The notes below the pieces were generated by a model. That model had not been told where the DNA came from. It was given only the letters and a program-made list of their open reading frames with translations, and did not search any database. A stretch of 64,000 bases of DNA from Clostridia bacterium (lineage in GTDB: Bacteria > Bacillota > Clostridia > Acetivibrionales > DSM-2933), in assembly GCA_026418275.1 (NCBI GenBank), contig JAOABQ010000011.1:1-64000 (forward strand), given 5' to 3'. The position numbers and the translations under genes were made by a program. This document shows, piece after piece, positions 37,311 to 45,238 of the stretch (its first letter is position 1; each line of letters starts with the position of its first letter).

Positions 37311-38025
37311 TTATAACCAGCTCCTTCCTATATTTTCCCCCAAGTAAACATTTATGACCTGTCTCAAAAAGAATTTCTTTTTCTTTTAAATGAATTTCAC
37401 TAATATAGAGCCTATTTGCAATAAAGGATTTATGACACCTAACAAAGTTACTGTCATTAAGCTTTTGCTCAAGGGACTCCAGTGTATCATAACAGGTAAT
37501 CTCACTTCCTGCCATACATATGACAGTTTTAAATTTAAGTTTCTCTATATATATAATATCCTTTGTTTTAATTCTGTAAAGACTTGAACCCGACTTTATT
37601 TGGATATAACTATCTCCGTTATTTGCAGGAAGGCTCAAAGTGGAGATATAATTTTTGTAAATATTTAATATGCATTGTTCAAGTATTTCTTTACTTACCG
37701 GTTTTACAAGAAAATCAAAAGAATGAACCTTAAAAGCTTGCAGAACATATTCCAAATGGCAGGTAAGAAAAACGATGTATGCATGTTGATTGTTTTCTCT
37801 TATTTTTTGGGCTAAAAAAAAGCCGTTTCCGTTATTGTCGAGATTAATATCCAAGAGAAAAACATTCGCTGTATTATGCTTTAAGTAATCCTCTACAGTT
37901 TTAGTTTCAGTTGCTTTGCAAACAATTTGTCCGCTTATAAAGTTACAGGATAAAATTTTTTCGATGGCATTGGCTGTTTGGCTTAAACAATACAGGTTGT
38001 CTTCACATAAAACAATCTGGAGCAT
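37303..38025 (-). CDS. agrA: AgrA-type LytTR response regulator
   Basis: A 240-residue response regulator. The receiver has acidic residues 8-9 (CEDN), phospho-acceptor Asp59 (FLLDINL) and Lys near 112 (FLVKPVS). The C-terminal LytTR domain (about 135-235; IIYIEKLKFKTVI, FVRCHKSFIANRLYI) binds direct repeats. The ATG at 38025, with AAAGGAGATGG upstream, gives the family's normal length; the frame is open further upstream but unsupported. With agrC it faces agrBD tail to tail, unlike the single agrBDCA operon of staphylococci. Confidence 0.93.
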   Translation of the reverse strand: MLQIVLCEDNLYCLSQTANAIEKILSCNFISGQIVCKATETKTVEDYLKHNTANVFLLDINLDNNGNGFFLAQKIRENNQHAYIVFLTCHLEYVLQAFKVHSFDFLVKPVSKEILEQCILNIYKNYISTLSLPANNGDSYIQIKSGSSLYRIKTKDIIYIEKLKFKTVICMAGSEITCYDTLESLEQKLNDSNFVRCHKSFIANRLYISEIHLKEKEILFETGHKCLLGGKYRKELVISA

Positions 38026-38397
38026 ATGACCATCTCCTTTAAACTTAGTATAAGGATTGTAAAATTCTATAAAGCTTGAAATAATTATTGCTACGAACAT
38101 AAAACTAAAAAGGCGCACTGTAGTCAACCTACACTGTACCATTCTACCATTTGATAAGTGAGAGAACAATACTGGAGTTGTATAATTATGTAAAAAATAG
38201 GTAAAATTAAGAAGTGAAGACAATCTAAGTTTACTTACTACTTATATTTTAATTTTAGCATTTTTTAGAATGGTCTGCAATGTATGAATGGAATATAACT
38301 GATAGTATATTTTGTAAATTGAAATATTGAATTTTGATGTAATTTAAAAAAATATATAGTATAATCGAATTACAAATGATTTGAAAGGCTTTAAAGA
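38026..38397. other. Divergent region between agrA and DUF1294 gene
   Basis: 372 bases. CACTGTA occurs twice in direct orientation (38116-38122 and 38132-38138), 16 bases apart, about 90 bases upstream of agrA; the spacing does not match the 21-base period of known AgrA sites. The remainder is AT-rich and shows nothing definite. Confidence 0.35.
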
Positions 38398-38667
38398 ATG
38401 TTTGACAGATATATTTATATTGCAGCTATTTTTGTTTTCATAAACCTGACAGGTTTTGCCCTCATGGGTATAGATAAATCCAAAGCCAGACACCATGTGA
38501 GGAGAGTTCCGGAAAAAGTTTTATTTACTTTTGTTTTATTGGGAGCAGGTGCGGGCGTTTATTTAGGTTGCTTGATATTTAGACATAAAACCAAGCATTG
38601 GTATTTTCTTTATGGTATTCCTTTTATCATTTTTCTTCAGCTTACTCTTCTTTTTTTTATCATATAA
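38398..38667 (+). CDS. DUF1294 small membrane protein
   Basis: An 89-residue protein with three hydrophobic helices. The motif MGIDKSKARHHVRRVPEKVL followed by a Gly-rich helix and FRHKTKHWYF is the DUF1294 signature. Function is unknown in the family; it occurs alone or fused to cold-shock domains. It stands alone here. Confidence 0.85.
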   Translation: MFDRYIYIAAIFVFINLTGFALMGIDKSKARHHVRRVPEKVLFTFVLLGAGAGVYLGCLIFRHKTKHWYFLYGIPFIIFLQLTLLFFII

Positions 38668-38839
38668 TAAAAAAATAAAAATTTCTTATTTTCAAATTTT
38701 CTTGCTGTATCGGCGTTTTCCAAGGATTAAATTGAATTTGCATACAAGGTTAAAGCGGGACATAAAAATAGTTCATGAAGTGAAAAAACATATGGAAAGC
38801 CAACCTTCTCTAAATCGTGAAAACGATGATAAAATTTTG

Positions 38840-38868
38840 TTGAAAACAGTAGATTAAAATGATAAATT
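38840..38868 (+). promoter_or_regulatory. Possible promoter of the Hsp70-dynamin operon
   Basis: TTGAAA (38840-38845), a 17-base spacer and TAAATT (38863-38868). It lies about 220 bases before the Hsp70 gene. No CIRCE or CtsR-type heat-shock operator was seen in the leader. Confidence 0.4.
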
Positions 38869-39091
38869 AAATTATGTAACTATATTTGGTTTTCTTTAGT
38901 TAAATTTCCTCTTATAGGCCGGCTTAAAAGCTCTGTTATGATGAAAAAAGTTTCTATTATGAATTGCAATTGAAACAAAGGGCTTTGAAGCTTTTTATGA
39001 GTGAAGTATAGGTTTGGAAAGTAATATATGAGACATAAATGCTCCAGTTGTAGGAGGTTAAAATAGTAATTTGGGAGAGGATGGAAATTTG

Positions 39092-41641
39092 ATGAATTGC
39101 ATCGGGATCGATTTTGGCACAAGTTTGTCCAGTGTTGCTGTAATGGAGGAAGGAAAGCCCGTAGCTGTAAAAATTGATACTGCAAGCGGCATCTATGGGG
39201 ATCGGTATTCCCTGCCGACATCCGTGCTGATTGAAGAAAACGGTAATGCTCTTGTGGGGCAGGCGGCAGATAATCAAAAAGCCAAATATCCTATAAGATA
39301 TAGAAAAGAATTTAAAAGGGACCTGGGTGAGACCATACCTTATACGATTGGCGGCAAGGATTATTATCCGGAGGATTTGTGCAAGGAAATCCTAAAATAC
39401 CTTAAACTCCGTGCAGAACAGTATTTAGGAGGCGCAGTCGATAAAGCAGTCATTACATATCCTGCCAATTACGGAAAGTTAAAAAAGGACTTATTAAAAA
39501 AAGCTGCAATTAAAGCGGGATTTCCACAGGTGGAATTATTGGATGAGCCCACAGCAGCTGCTATTTATTACTCCACAAAGGAAAAAATTGAAGTTGGTGA
39601 AAAACTTTTGGTCTATGACCTGGGCGGAGGGACTTTTGATGTTGCATTGATTGAGAAGTCCGCTGAAGGGTTTAGACCGTTAACAGCCCCATTAGGTATT
39701 GAAAGATGCGGTGGAGTCGATTTTAATAGAAAGATATTCGAGGACATTCTTGAAACCTTTAAAGATATTATCGATCCCATCATTAAAAATAGGGAAGAAA
39801 GCTTTGCAGACAAGAAAAACAGATTTATCGCTTCAATGGAAGGGTTAAGTATCCGTTTGAAACACCAGTTAAGTTCGGCCCGCGAAGCGGAAGACGGTGT
39901 TTCTCTGCCGGGATCGTTGGATTATCACGAATATAAGATCACCCGTGAAAAGTTTGAAAATATGATCAGGGACGATATTCAGGAAACCTGCAAAAAAATT
40001 GAACAGATCGTAAAAAATGCAGGGTTAAAAATGCAGGATATCAGTAAGGTGTTGATGGTAGGAGGAAGTACCAGGATACCTTATGTTGGAGAAGCAGTCG
40101 AAAAAGTAGTGGGAAAAAAGGTTTGCCGGGATGTTGATCCGGAGCTTGCTGTTTGTTATGGAGCTGCGATAGTGGCCCGTGGAATTATTGAAGAAGTGAG
40201 TGAAAATAACGACCAAGCCATGGTCAGGGAAGACGAAGCGGCTTGGAAAGATGCTTTAAAGAATGGTTCGGTGCAGGCTTTTGAAAACTATATAAACGGC
40301 GATTTAAAGGTAAAAAGATATAAGGATCAAGCCTTGGAGGAAATAAGGAAAATTAAGGATGCGAACCAGGAAAAGGCTGTAAAGAAGGATGAAGAGGCAT
40401 GGAGAGAAGCTTTGAATGCTAATACCATAGCAGCTTTTATCAATTATAAAGAAGGCAGCAATCTTGTTAAGAATTATTTGGATCAGGCAGATATAGAAAT
40501 AAAGAAAATACAGGAGTTGGAAAAGCAGAAGAATGCTGTTAAACCGGCTCCAAACAATGCTGTAAATAGGCAAAACACGGGTATGCCGCCTGTAAATCAA
40601 CAGCATGTGATTACTCCGCCTGTGAATGGACAGAGACCTGTTGTACCCGGACCTTCCAACCAGAGGAACGTGGATGCGTATGGACAGGAGTGGAAGGAAG
40701 CACTTGAAAAGAATACTGCGGTTGCCTATCAAAATTTTATGAATAGTAAACAAGCGGAAGCCTCCGGTACTCAGATGGTTTCTTATGGGAATTCCGGTGG
40801 CAATATTGTAAACGGAGGCGTTGTAGTCAGCCGTGGTGGCTGGGTCTATTATTCAAGCAGGAGGGATAAAAATAAAGAAGTAATAAGGGAAAGACTTTGT
40901 AAAGTAAAACCCGACGGTACTTTTAAAAGCCATCTCAACAATAACGACTCCTGGTATATTAATGTGGTCGGAGACTGGGCTTACTATCGGGATGGTTTGG
41001 ATGGAGGAATTTACAAGGTAAAAACGGATGGGACAAATAAAATAAAGCTTTCACGTGATGTAGCCAGTTTTATCAATGTGGTGGGGGATTGGATTTATTA
41101 TGTCAATGAAAGTGATGGGAAAAGAATATATAAAATGAGGACGGATGGAAGCAGCCGTATAAGGATGAATACGGATCCGGCCTGGTACCTCAATGTAGTT
41201 GGAGAATGGGCATATTATGTAAATAAAAGCGACGGTAAAAGAATTCATAAAGCAAAAGTGGATGGCAGCAGTAAGGGGAGAATCAGTAATGATGCTGCAA
41301 AGTACTTGAATGTCGCAGGAGATTTTATTTACTATTCCAACCTGCACGATAAAAAGAGTATCTACCGAATAAATCATGACGGATCAAATAGGATAAAACT
41401 CAACGATGATGCATCTCTATATATTAACGTTTTTGGAGATTACATCTATTACTCCAATAAAAATGATGGTAAAAGGCTATATAAACTGAAGGTAGATGGA
41501 TCAGGAAAAGTTAAATTAAATAATAGTGCTTCCCTTTATATTAATGTAGCACCCGGATGGATTTATTTTTACAGCGGATCTTTATTCTACAAGCTTTACA
41601 AAATGAGTCCGGAGGGCCAGGGACTTACAGTTGTTGACTAA
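39092..41641 (+). CDS. Hsp70-like ATPase fused to repeat and propeller-like C-terminal domain
   Basis: An 849-residue atypical chaperone. Residues 1-370 are an Hsp70 nucleotide-binding domain with phosphate 1 (GIDFGTSLSSVAV), phosphate 2 (VYDLGGGTFDVALIE), connect 1 (LLDEPTAAAIYY) and adenosine (LMVGGSTRIPYV) motifs intact. The usual substrate-binding domain and lid are absent. Instead there are three short helical repeats (near 383-402, 433-452 and 532-551, each with W-x-x-A-L and an aromatic a few residues on), a Pro/Asn/Gln-rich spacer (about 485-525), and from about 570 six or so repeats of some 40 residues of the DUF5050 type (INVVGDWIYY...DGKRIYK...TDGS). The start ATG follows GGGAGAGG by 11 bases. 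It probably senses or scaffolds clients of the dynamin and GrpE proteins encoded downstream. Confidence 0.88.
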   Translation: MNCIGIDFGTSLSSVAVMEEGKPVAVKIDTASGIYGDRYSLPTSVLIEENGNALVGQAADNQKAKYPIRYRKEFKRDLGETIPYTIGGKDYYPEDLCKEILKYLKLRAEQYLGGAVDKAVITYPANYGKLKKDLLKKAAIKAGFPQVELLDEPTAAAIYYSTKEKIEVGEKLLVYDLGGGTFDVALIEKSAEGFRPLTAPLGIERCGGVDFNRKIFEDILETFKDIIDPIIKNREESFADKKNRFIASMEGLSIRLKHQLSSAREAEDGVSLPGSLDYHEYKITREKFENMIRDDIQETCKKIEQIVKNAGLKMQDISKVLMVGGSTRIPYVGEAVEKVVGKKVCRDVDPELAVCYGAAIVARGIIEEVSENNDQAMVREDEAAWKDALKNGSVQAFENYINGDLKVKRYKDQALEEIRKIKDANQEKAVKKDEEAWREALNANTIAAFINYKEGSNLVKNYLDQADIEIKKIQELEKQKNAVKPAPNNAVNRQNTGMPPVNQQHVITPPVNGQRPVVPGPSNQRNVDAYGQEWKEALEKNTAVAYQNFMNSKQAEASGTQMVSYGNSGGNIVNGGVVVSRGGWVYYSSRRDKNKEVIRERLCKVKPDGTFKSHLNNNDSWYINVVGDWAYYRDGLDGGIYKVKTDGTNKIKLSRDVASFINVVGDWIYYVNESDGKRIYKMRTDGSSRIRMNTDPAWYLNVVGEWAYYVNKSDGKRIHKAKVDGSSKGRISNDAAKYLNVAGDFIYYSNLHDKKSIYRINHDGSNRIKLNDDASLYINVFGDYIYYSNKNDGKRLYKLKVDGSGKVKLNNSASLYINVAPGWIYFYSGSLFYKLYKMSPEGQGLTVVD

Positions 41642-41682
41642 ATCAATTTTCGATAAATCAATATTAAAGAGGGGTAAGATAT

Positions 41683-42024
41683 ATGATTGTTAAGAGGCCT
41701 GTTATTCTAACGGTTCTGTGTTTGCTTTCCTTTGCATTTTTTTTAGCCCGCTTATTTGAATATTTTGCGGTAATCCAATCTTTAGATTTTAATATGGCGA
41801 ATATCCGCATGGAGCTTTTATTCTTGCTTGTTGCGTTGGATATTCTGGTAGTTGTATCAACTTTCGGAGTACTTGGAATGAAAAAATGGGGGATTATATT
41901 ATTTGCAGTTTCAGCTGTAGCTTCAGAGATTTCCTTTACATACTCCTATTTATTTATTCCCTCACTCATCATTTTTTTAACAGTAATTATGATTGGATTT
42001 ATAAACTTCAAGAGGATGGCATAA
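41683..42024 (+). CDS. Small four-helix membrane protein
   Basis: 113 residues, four hydrophobic segments separated by short loops, with few charged residues. SD GAGGGG is 11 bases before the ATG. No family recognised. Position 41 bases after the Hsp70 gene and 57 bases before the peptidase gene puts it in the same operon. Confidence 0.72.
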   Translation: MIVKRPVILTVLCLLSFAFFLARLFEYFAVIQSLDFNMANIRMELLFLLVALDILVVVSTFGVLGMKKWGIILFAVSAVASEISFTYSYLFIPSLIIFLTVIMIGFINFKRMA

Positions 42025-42081
42025 GGATTCAAACCACTATATTTTCTATTGGAAGGATAAAACCAAGGGAGGAATTTAAAA

Positions 42082-44457
42082 ATGAGCGATCAAAACAATT
42101 TTTGGAATTCAGCGAATAACGATGACGATAATTTAGACAATTCTTTCAGTTCACCGGATTTTACGAGTGATTTATTGGACCGGAGTAATATATTTGATGA
42201 TTTAAGTTTGGATCCGTCGTTAGATAGCTCAATGGAAATAGATTTGGATGAAAATTTGAACCGGGATGACGGGATTGGCTATGACGCTTCCTTAGGCGAC
42301 AATGAACAGCCGGATTTTGATATGAGCAAGTTTGAGGATTATGGAAATTTCGATCCAAATAAAGAATATAGCAATCTGATAGGCGATCCTGCGGCAGATA
42401 TGGAACATTGGCACTTGCAAAGCTATGACGATACATGTGCGATTGTTTCACAAGAGTTTATATTGGAAGAATTTTTGCAAAAGGATTTCTCGGAAGATGA
42501 GCTTCGCAGTGAAGCCCTTGAAAACGGTTGGTATAACAACGGAACACCCTTGGAATATATCCATAAACTATTGGAGCTGCACGGGCTAAATACGGAGCAA
42601 AAGCAGGATGCTTCCTTCGATGATTTGGAAAACAGCCTTAGGGAGGGAGACCGTATTATCGTAGGCGTACACAGCTTGGAGCTGTACTTTGATAATGCTT
42701 ATGCGGATTCAATGGTAGAGCCGGGAAGCTCCTTCATGCCCGGATATGATATGGATCATGCCATTGAAGTGATTGGAGTGGATTATTCCGACCCTGAAAA
42801 TCCCATGGTTATTGTAAATGACCCGGGGATTCATAAGGGGCAAGGAATGCTCATACCCAAGGAAAAGTTTGAAGATGCCTGGAAGGACAGTTTTAATTAT
42901 ATGGTATCTGTTGACAGACCGGGTACCGAAAGCAGCCCAAGTCAAAATAATGTGGCTCCGCAGCAGGAAACGGATTATACATATTCCTATGATACGTCTA
43001 ATGAGGATGCAGATTATGAAGTGAATTATACTGATTATGCTCCTACCGAGCAGACGGAGTACAACCATGAATACTATTCAGGGATGGATGAAGCTGCCGC
43101 CACAGATGAACAAAACACTTTCAATCAGACTAATCCAACCGAAGAAGAGCAAATTGCCATGCAGGATGGCGGAGCGGACGATTACAACCGTCCCAATGAC
43201 TATGCTTATAATGAAAGTGTAACGGATGATGTCTATAGTGAGCCTCTTGTAAATTCCGAGGTTACCGAAGAACAGATCGCCAACCAGGATAAAGAGGAAG
43301 AACTCCAAAAAATAGAAGACCCTAAAAATACTGGTCAAAATGAACCAAAAACAGATCATTCCGACTACACCCAGCCTATAGATCCACATCAGGAGTCAGC
43401 TGTTTTCCACCACAACCTTTCATATAATCCCAATGTTGTGGATAAAGATGTTATGGAACTACAAAAACAACTGAACGAAATGGGGTATACCGGTGCAGAT
43501 GGAAAACCTTTGGCCGTAGATGGAAGGTTTGGTTCCAATACATTGTTTGCAATAAACATTTTTAAGCAGGCGGAAGGTTTGGACAACAGCCATGGAAATC
43601 ACGGAGTAGTAAACCACCAAACCTGGGATCAATTGTTTAATAATTCGGATCATGAACTTCATACGAAGGATACAGCAGGAAACATTTCCTACAATCCTGG
43701 AAAATTCAATTCGGATGTAGTTGAAATACAGCAACGGCTAAACGAACTGGGGTATAAGGGAGCAAACGGTCAGCCGCTCAAGGTAGATGGCCTTTACGGT
43801 CCTGAAACTTTGCATGCAATCAACGATTATAAACATTATATGCATATCGACTATAATGGGGCTGAACCACAAGGGGCGGTTGGGCCCGAAACCTGGAACC
43901 ATTTGTTTGGAAATGACCAAACACCGGAGGAGCCCGGTTTCCATAAAAATCTTTCCTATAGCCCGTCAAAATATGATGGAGATGTTGAAGAGGTTCAAAG
44001 AAGATTAAATGATTTGGGATATACAGGTAAGGACGGAAAGCCGCTTGCGGAAGATGGGCACTTTGGGGAAAACACCCAGTATGCCATCAATGTTTTTAAA
44101 CACGCAGAGGGTCTCGAACGTAATGGTGTAGTTGACCATAATACTTGGGATCATTTGTTTGATCATTCTGAATCAAACGAAGTTCACACCAAGGATATAT
44201 CAGGGCTTATTTCCTATAATCCCGGCAAGTTCAGTGAGGATGTGGTTGAGATCCAGCAGCAGTTGAACGATATGGGGTATAAAGGGGCTAACGGATCGCC
44301 GCTTAAAGTAGATGGGGTATTTGGACCTGAAACCCTGCATGCGATTAAGGACTTTAAGAGTGCAATGCATATTGACAACAATCCGAATGAGCCCGGTGGG
44401 TCTGTCGGAAATGACACATGGAAAGTTTTGTTTGGACAAAGTGCCGGAAATAAATAG
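42082..44457 (+). CDS. C39-like cysteine peptidase with four peptidoglycan-binding repeats and no signal peptide
   Basis: A 791-residue acidic protein. Residues 1-100 are disordered and rich in Asp, Asn and Ser. Residues 105-280 are a papain-like/C39-like domain with Gln113 and Cys119 (LQSYDDTCAI), His226 (YDMDHAIEVIGVD) and Asp247 (VNDPG). A low-complexity acidic linker (about 281-438) follows. Then come four PG_binding_1 domains (about 441-520, 533-609, 619-694, 707-786). Repeats 1 and 3 resemble each other, as do 2 and 4, so a two-domain unit was duplicated. No signal peptide or lipobox exists, so either it leaves by a non-classical route or the PG-binding fold has an internal partner. SD AGGGAGG precedes the ATG. 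Confidence 0.85.
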   Translation: MSDQNNFWNSANNDDDNLDNSFSSPDFTSDLLDRSNIFDDLSLDPSLDSSMEIDLDENLNRDDGIGYDASLGDNEQPDFDMSKFEDYGNFDPNKEYSNLIGDPAADMEHWHLQSYDDTCAIVSQEFILEEFLQKDFSEDELRSEALENGWYNNGTPLEYIHKLLELHGLNTEQKQDASFDDLENSLREGDRIIVGVHSLELYFDNAYADSMVEPGSSFMPGYDMDHAIEVIGVDYSDPENPMVIVNDPGIHKGQGMLIPKEKFEDAWKDSFNYMVSVDRPGTESSPSQNNVAPQQETDYTYSYDTSNEDADYEVNYTDYAPTEQTEYNHEYYSGMDEAAATDEQNTFNQTNPTEEEQIAMQDGGADDYNRPNDYAYNESVTDDVYSEPLVNSEVTEEQIANQDKEEELQKIEDPKNTGQNEPKTDHSDYTQPIDPHQESAVFHHNLSYNPNVVDKDVMELQKQLNEMGYTGADGKPLAVDGRFGSNTLFAINIFKQAEGLDNSHGNHGVVNHQTWDQLFNNSDHELHTKDTAGNISYNPGKFNSDVVEIQQRLNELGYKGANGQPLKVDGLYGPETLHAINDYKHYMHIDYNGAEPQGAVGPETWNHLFGNDQTPEEPGFHKNLSYSPSKYDGDVEEVQRRLNDLGYTGKDGKPLAEDGHFGENTQYAINVFKHAEGLERNGVVDHNTWDHLFDHSESNEVHTKDISGLISYNPGKFSEDVVEIQQQLNDMGYKGANGSPLKVDGVFGPETLHAIKDFKSAMHIDNNPNEPGGSVGNDTWKVLFGQSAGNK

Positions 44458-44458
44458 G

Positions 44459-44533
44459 ATGAGTTCGGTTTTTAAGGAAAACATGGAGCGAATAAAAACA
44501 ATGAGTGATAAGGAGTTGGAATATAATGATTAA
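44459..44533 (+). CDS. Possible 24-residue leader or coupling peptide
   Basis: A short frame beginning two bases after the stop of the peptidase gene and overlapping the next start by eight bases. It codes a charged peptide (MSSVFKENMERIKTMSD plus seven residues). Its own SD is poor. It may couple translation between the two large genes or be chance. Confidence 0.25.
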   Translation: MSSVFKENMERIKTMSDKELEYND

Positions 44534-45089
44534 TGATAATGGTGCTGTTTTTGGTACTCAGAATCTAACAAAAATAGAACAGTTGATAAAGCAAACCCGG
44601 AATTCCGAAATTTTCAGGAAGAATGTTCCCATGGAAGCCAGTACAGGTTTTCCTATTCCACTTAGAAAAGCAGGACAAACTTTTATCATTCTTCCGTATT
44701 TTACGCTGATTCGTAAAATGAATGAAGGGATCTTTGCATTTCCTATAACATCTGCAATTACAATCGAATGGCCGACAGGCAAGTTAGTAAACTATCAGGA
44801 TCTGAGAAAAGTTGAGACTTGGAAGGGTGTAGTGTGGGACCGGCCGGTTGGGAAGATACCCCATGAAGCCATTGTGGGATTAACCTACCGTGATGTTATG
44901 GAAAAAAGAAAAGAATTAATGTCCATGTATGACCAGATGTTTGATAAATTAACAGAGGGCAGTGCGTTTTCACCTGAGTGGGAGGAACGTTTCAGTTCTC
45001 TTTTAAGGCTTCTCATGGAGCCCTTCCTGGAAAAATACTATAGGGCTATCTCACCTAAGTTTTTTGAGTACTTTTTACCTGTTAAATAG
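44526..45089 (+). CDS. Protein of unknown function in Hsp70-dynamin operon
   Basis: A 187-residue soluble protein. ATG at 44526 has AGGAG ten bases upstream. The middle is beta-like and aromatic (FIILPYFTLIRKM, ITIEWPTGKLVNY, GVVWDRPVG); the C-terminal third is helical with many acidic residues and FFEYFLPVK at the end. No motif of an enzyme or binding family is recognised. Gene spacing shows that it belongs with the Hsp70, peptidase and dynamin genes. Confidence 0.75.
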   Translation: MINDNGAVFGTQNLTKIEQLIKQTRNSEIFRKNVPMEASTGFPIPLRKAGQTFIILPYFTLIRKMNEGIFAFPITSAITIEWPTGKLVNYQDLRKVETWKGVVWDRPVGKIPHEAIVGLTYRDVMEKRKELMSMYDQMFDKLTEGSAFSPEWEERFSSLLRLLMEPFLEKYYRAISPKFFEYFLPVK

Positions 45090-45238
45090 CCTAAATGGAT
45101 TTCTTTGAACCCAAAAAACCCAAGGAACTAAGCTGTAATGTTGAGTAAAACCGAAGCATTCTCTTTAAAGTGCCTTTCTAGGGTTAGAGGACGGGAAAGT
45201 GTTTTAAGTGCAATCAATCTCTAAAGGTGGGAAAAAAT

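Noticed and set aside
38612-38857. 81-codon open frame starting inside the DUF1294 gene
   Set aside because: It begins within a real gene in another frame, has no SD, and its first half is the frame-shifted copy of a hydrophobic helix. The hydrophilic second half could be a relic, but nothing supports expression.
43400-44440. Recent DNA duplication in the peptidase gene
   Set aside because: The repeats are similar as protein but well diverged at the DNA level, so they represent an old domain duplication.
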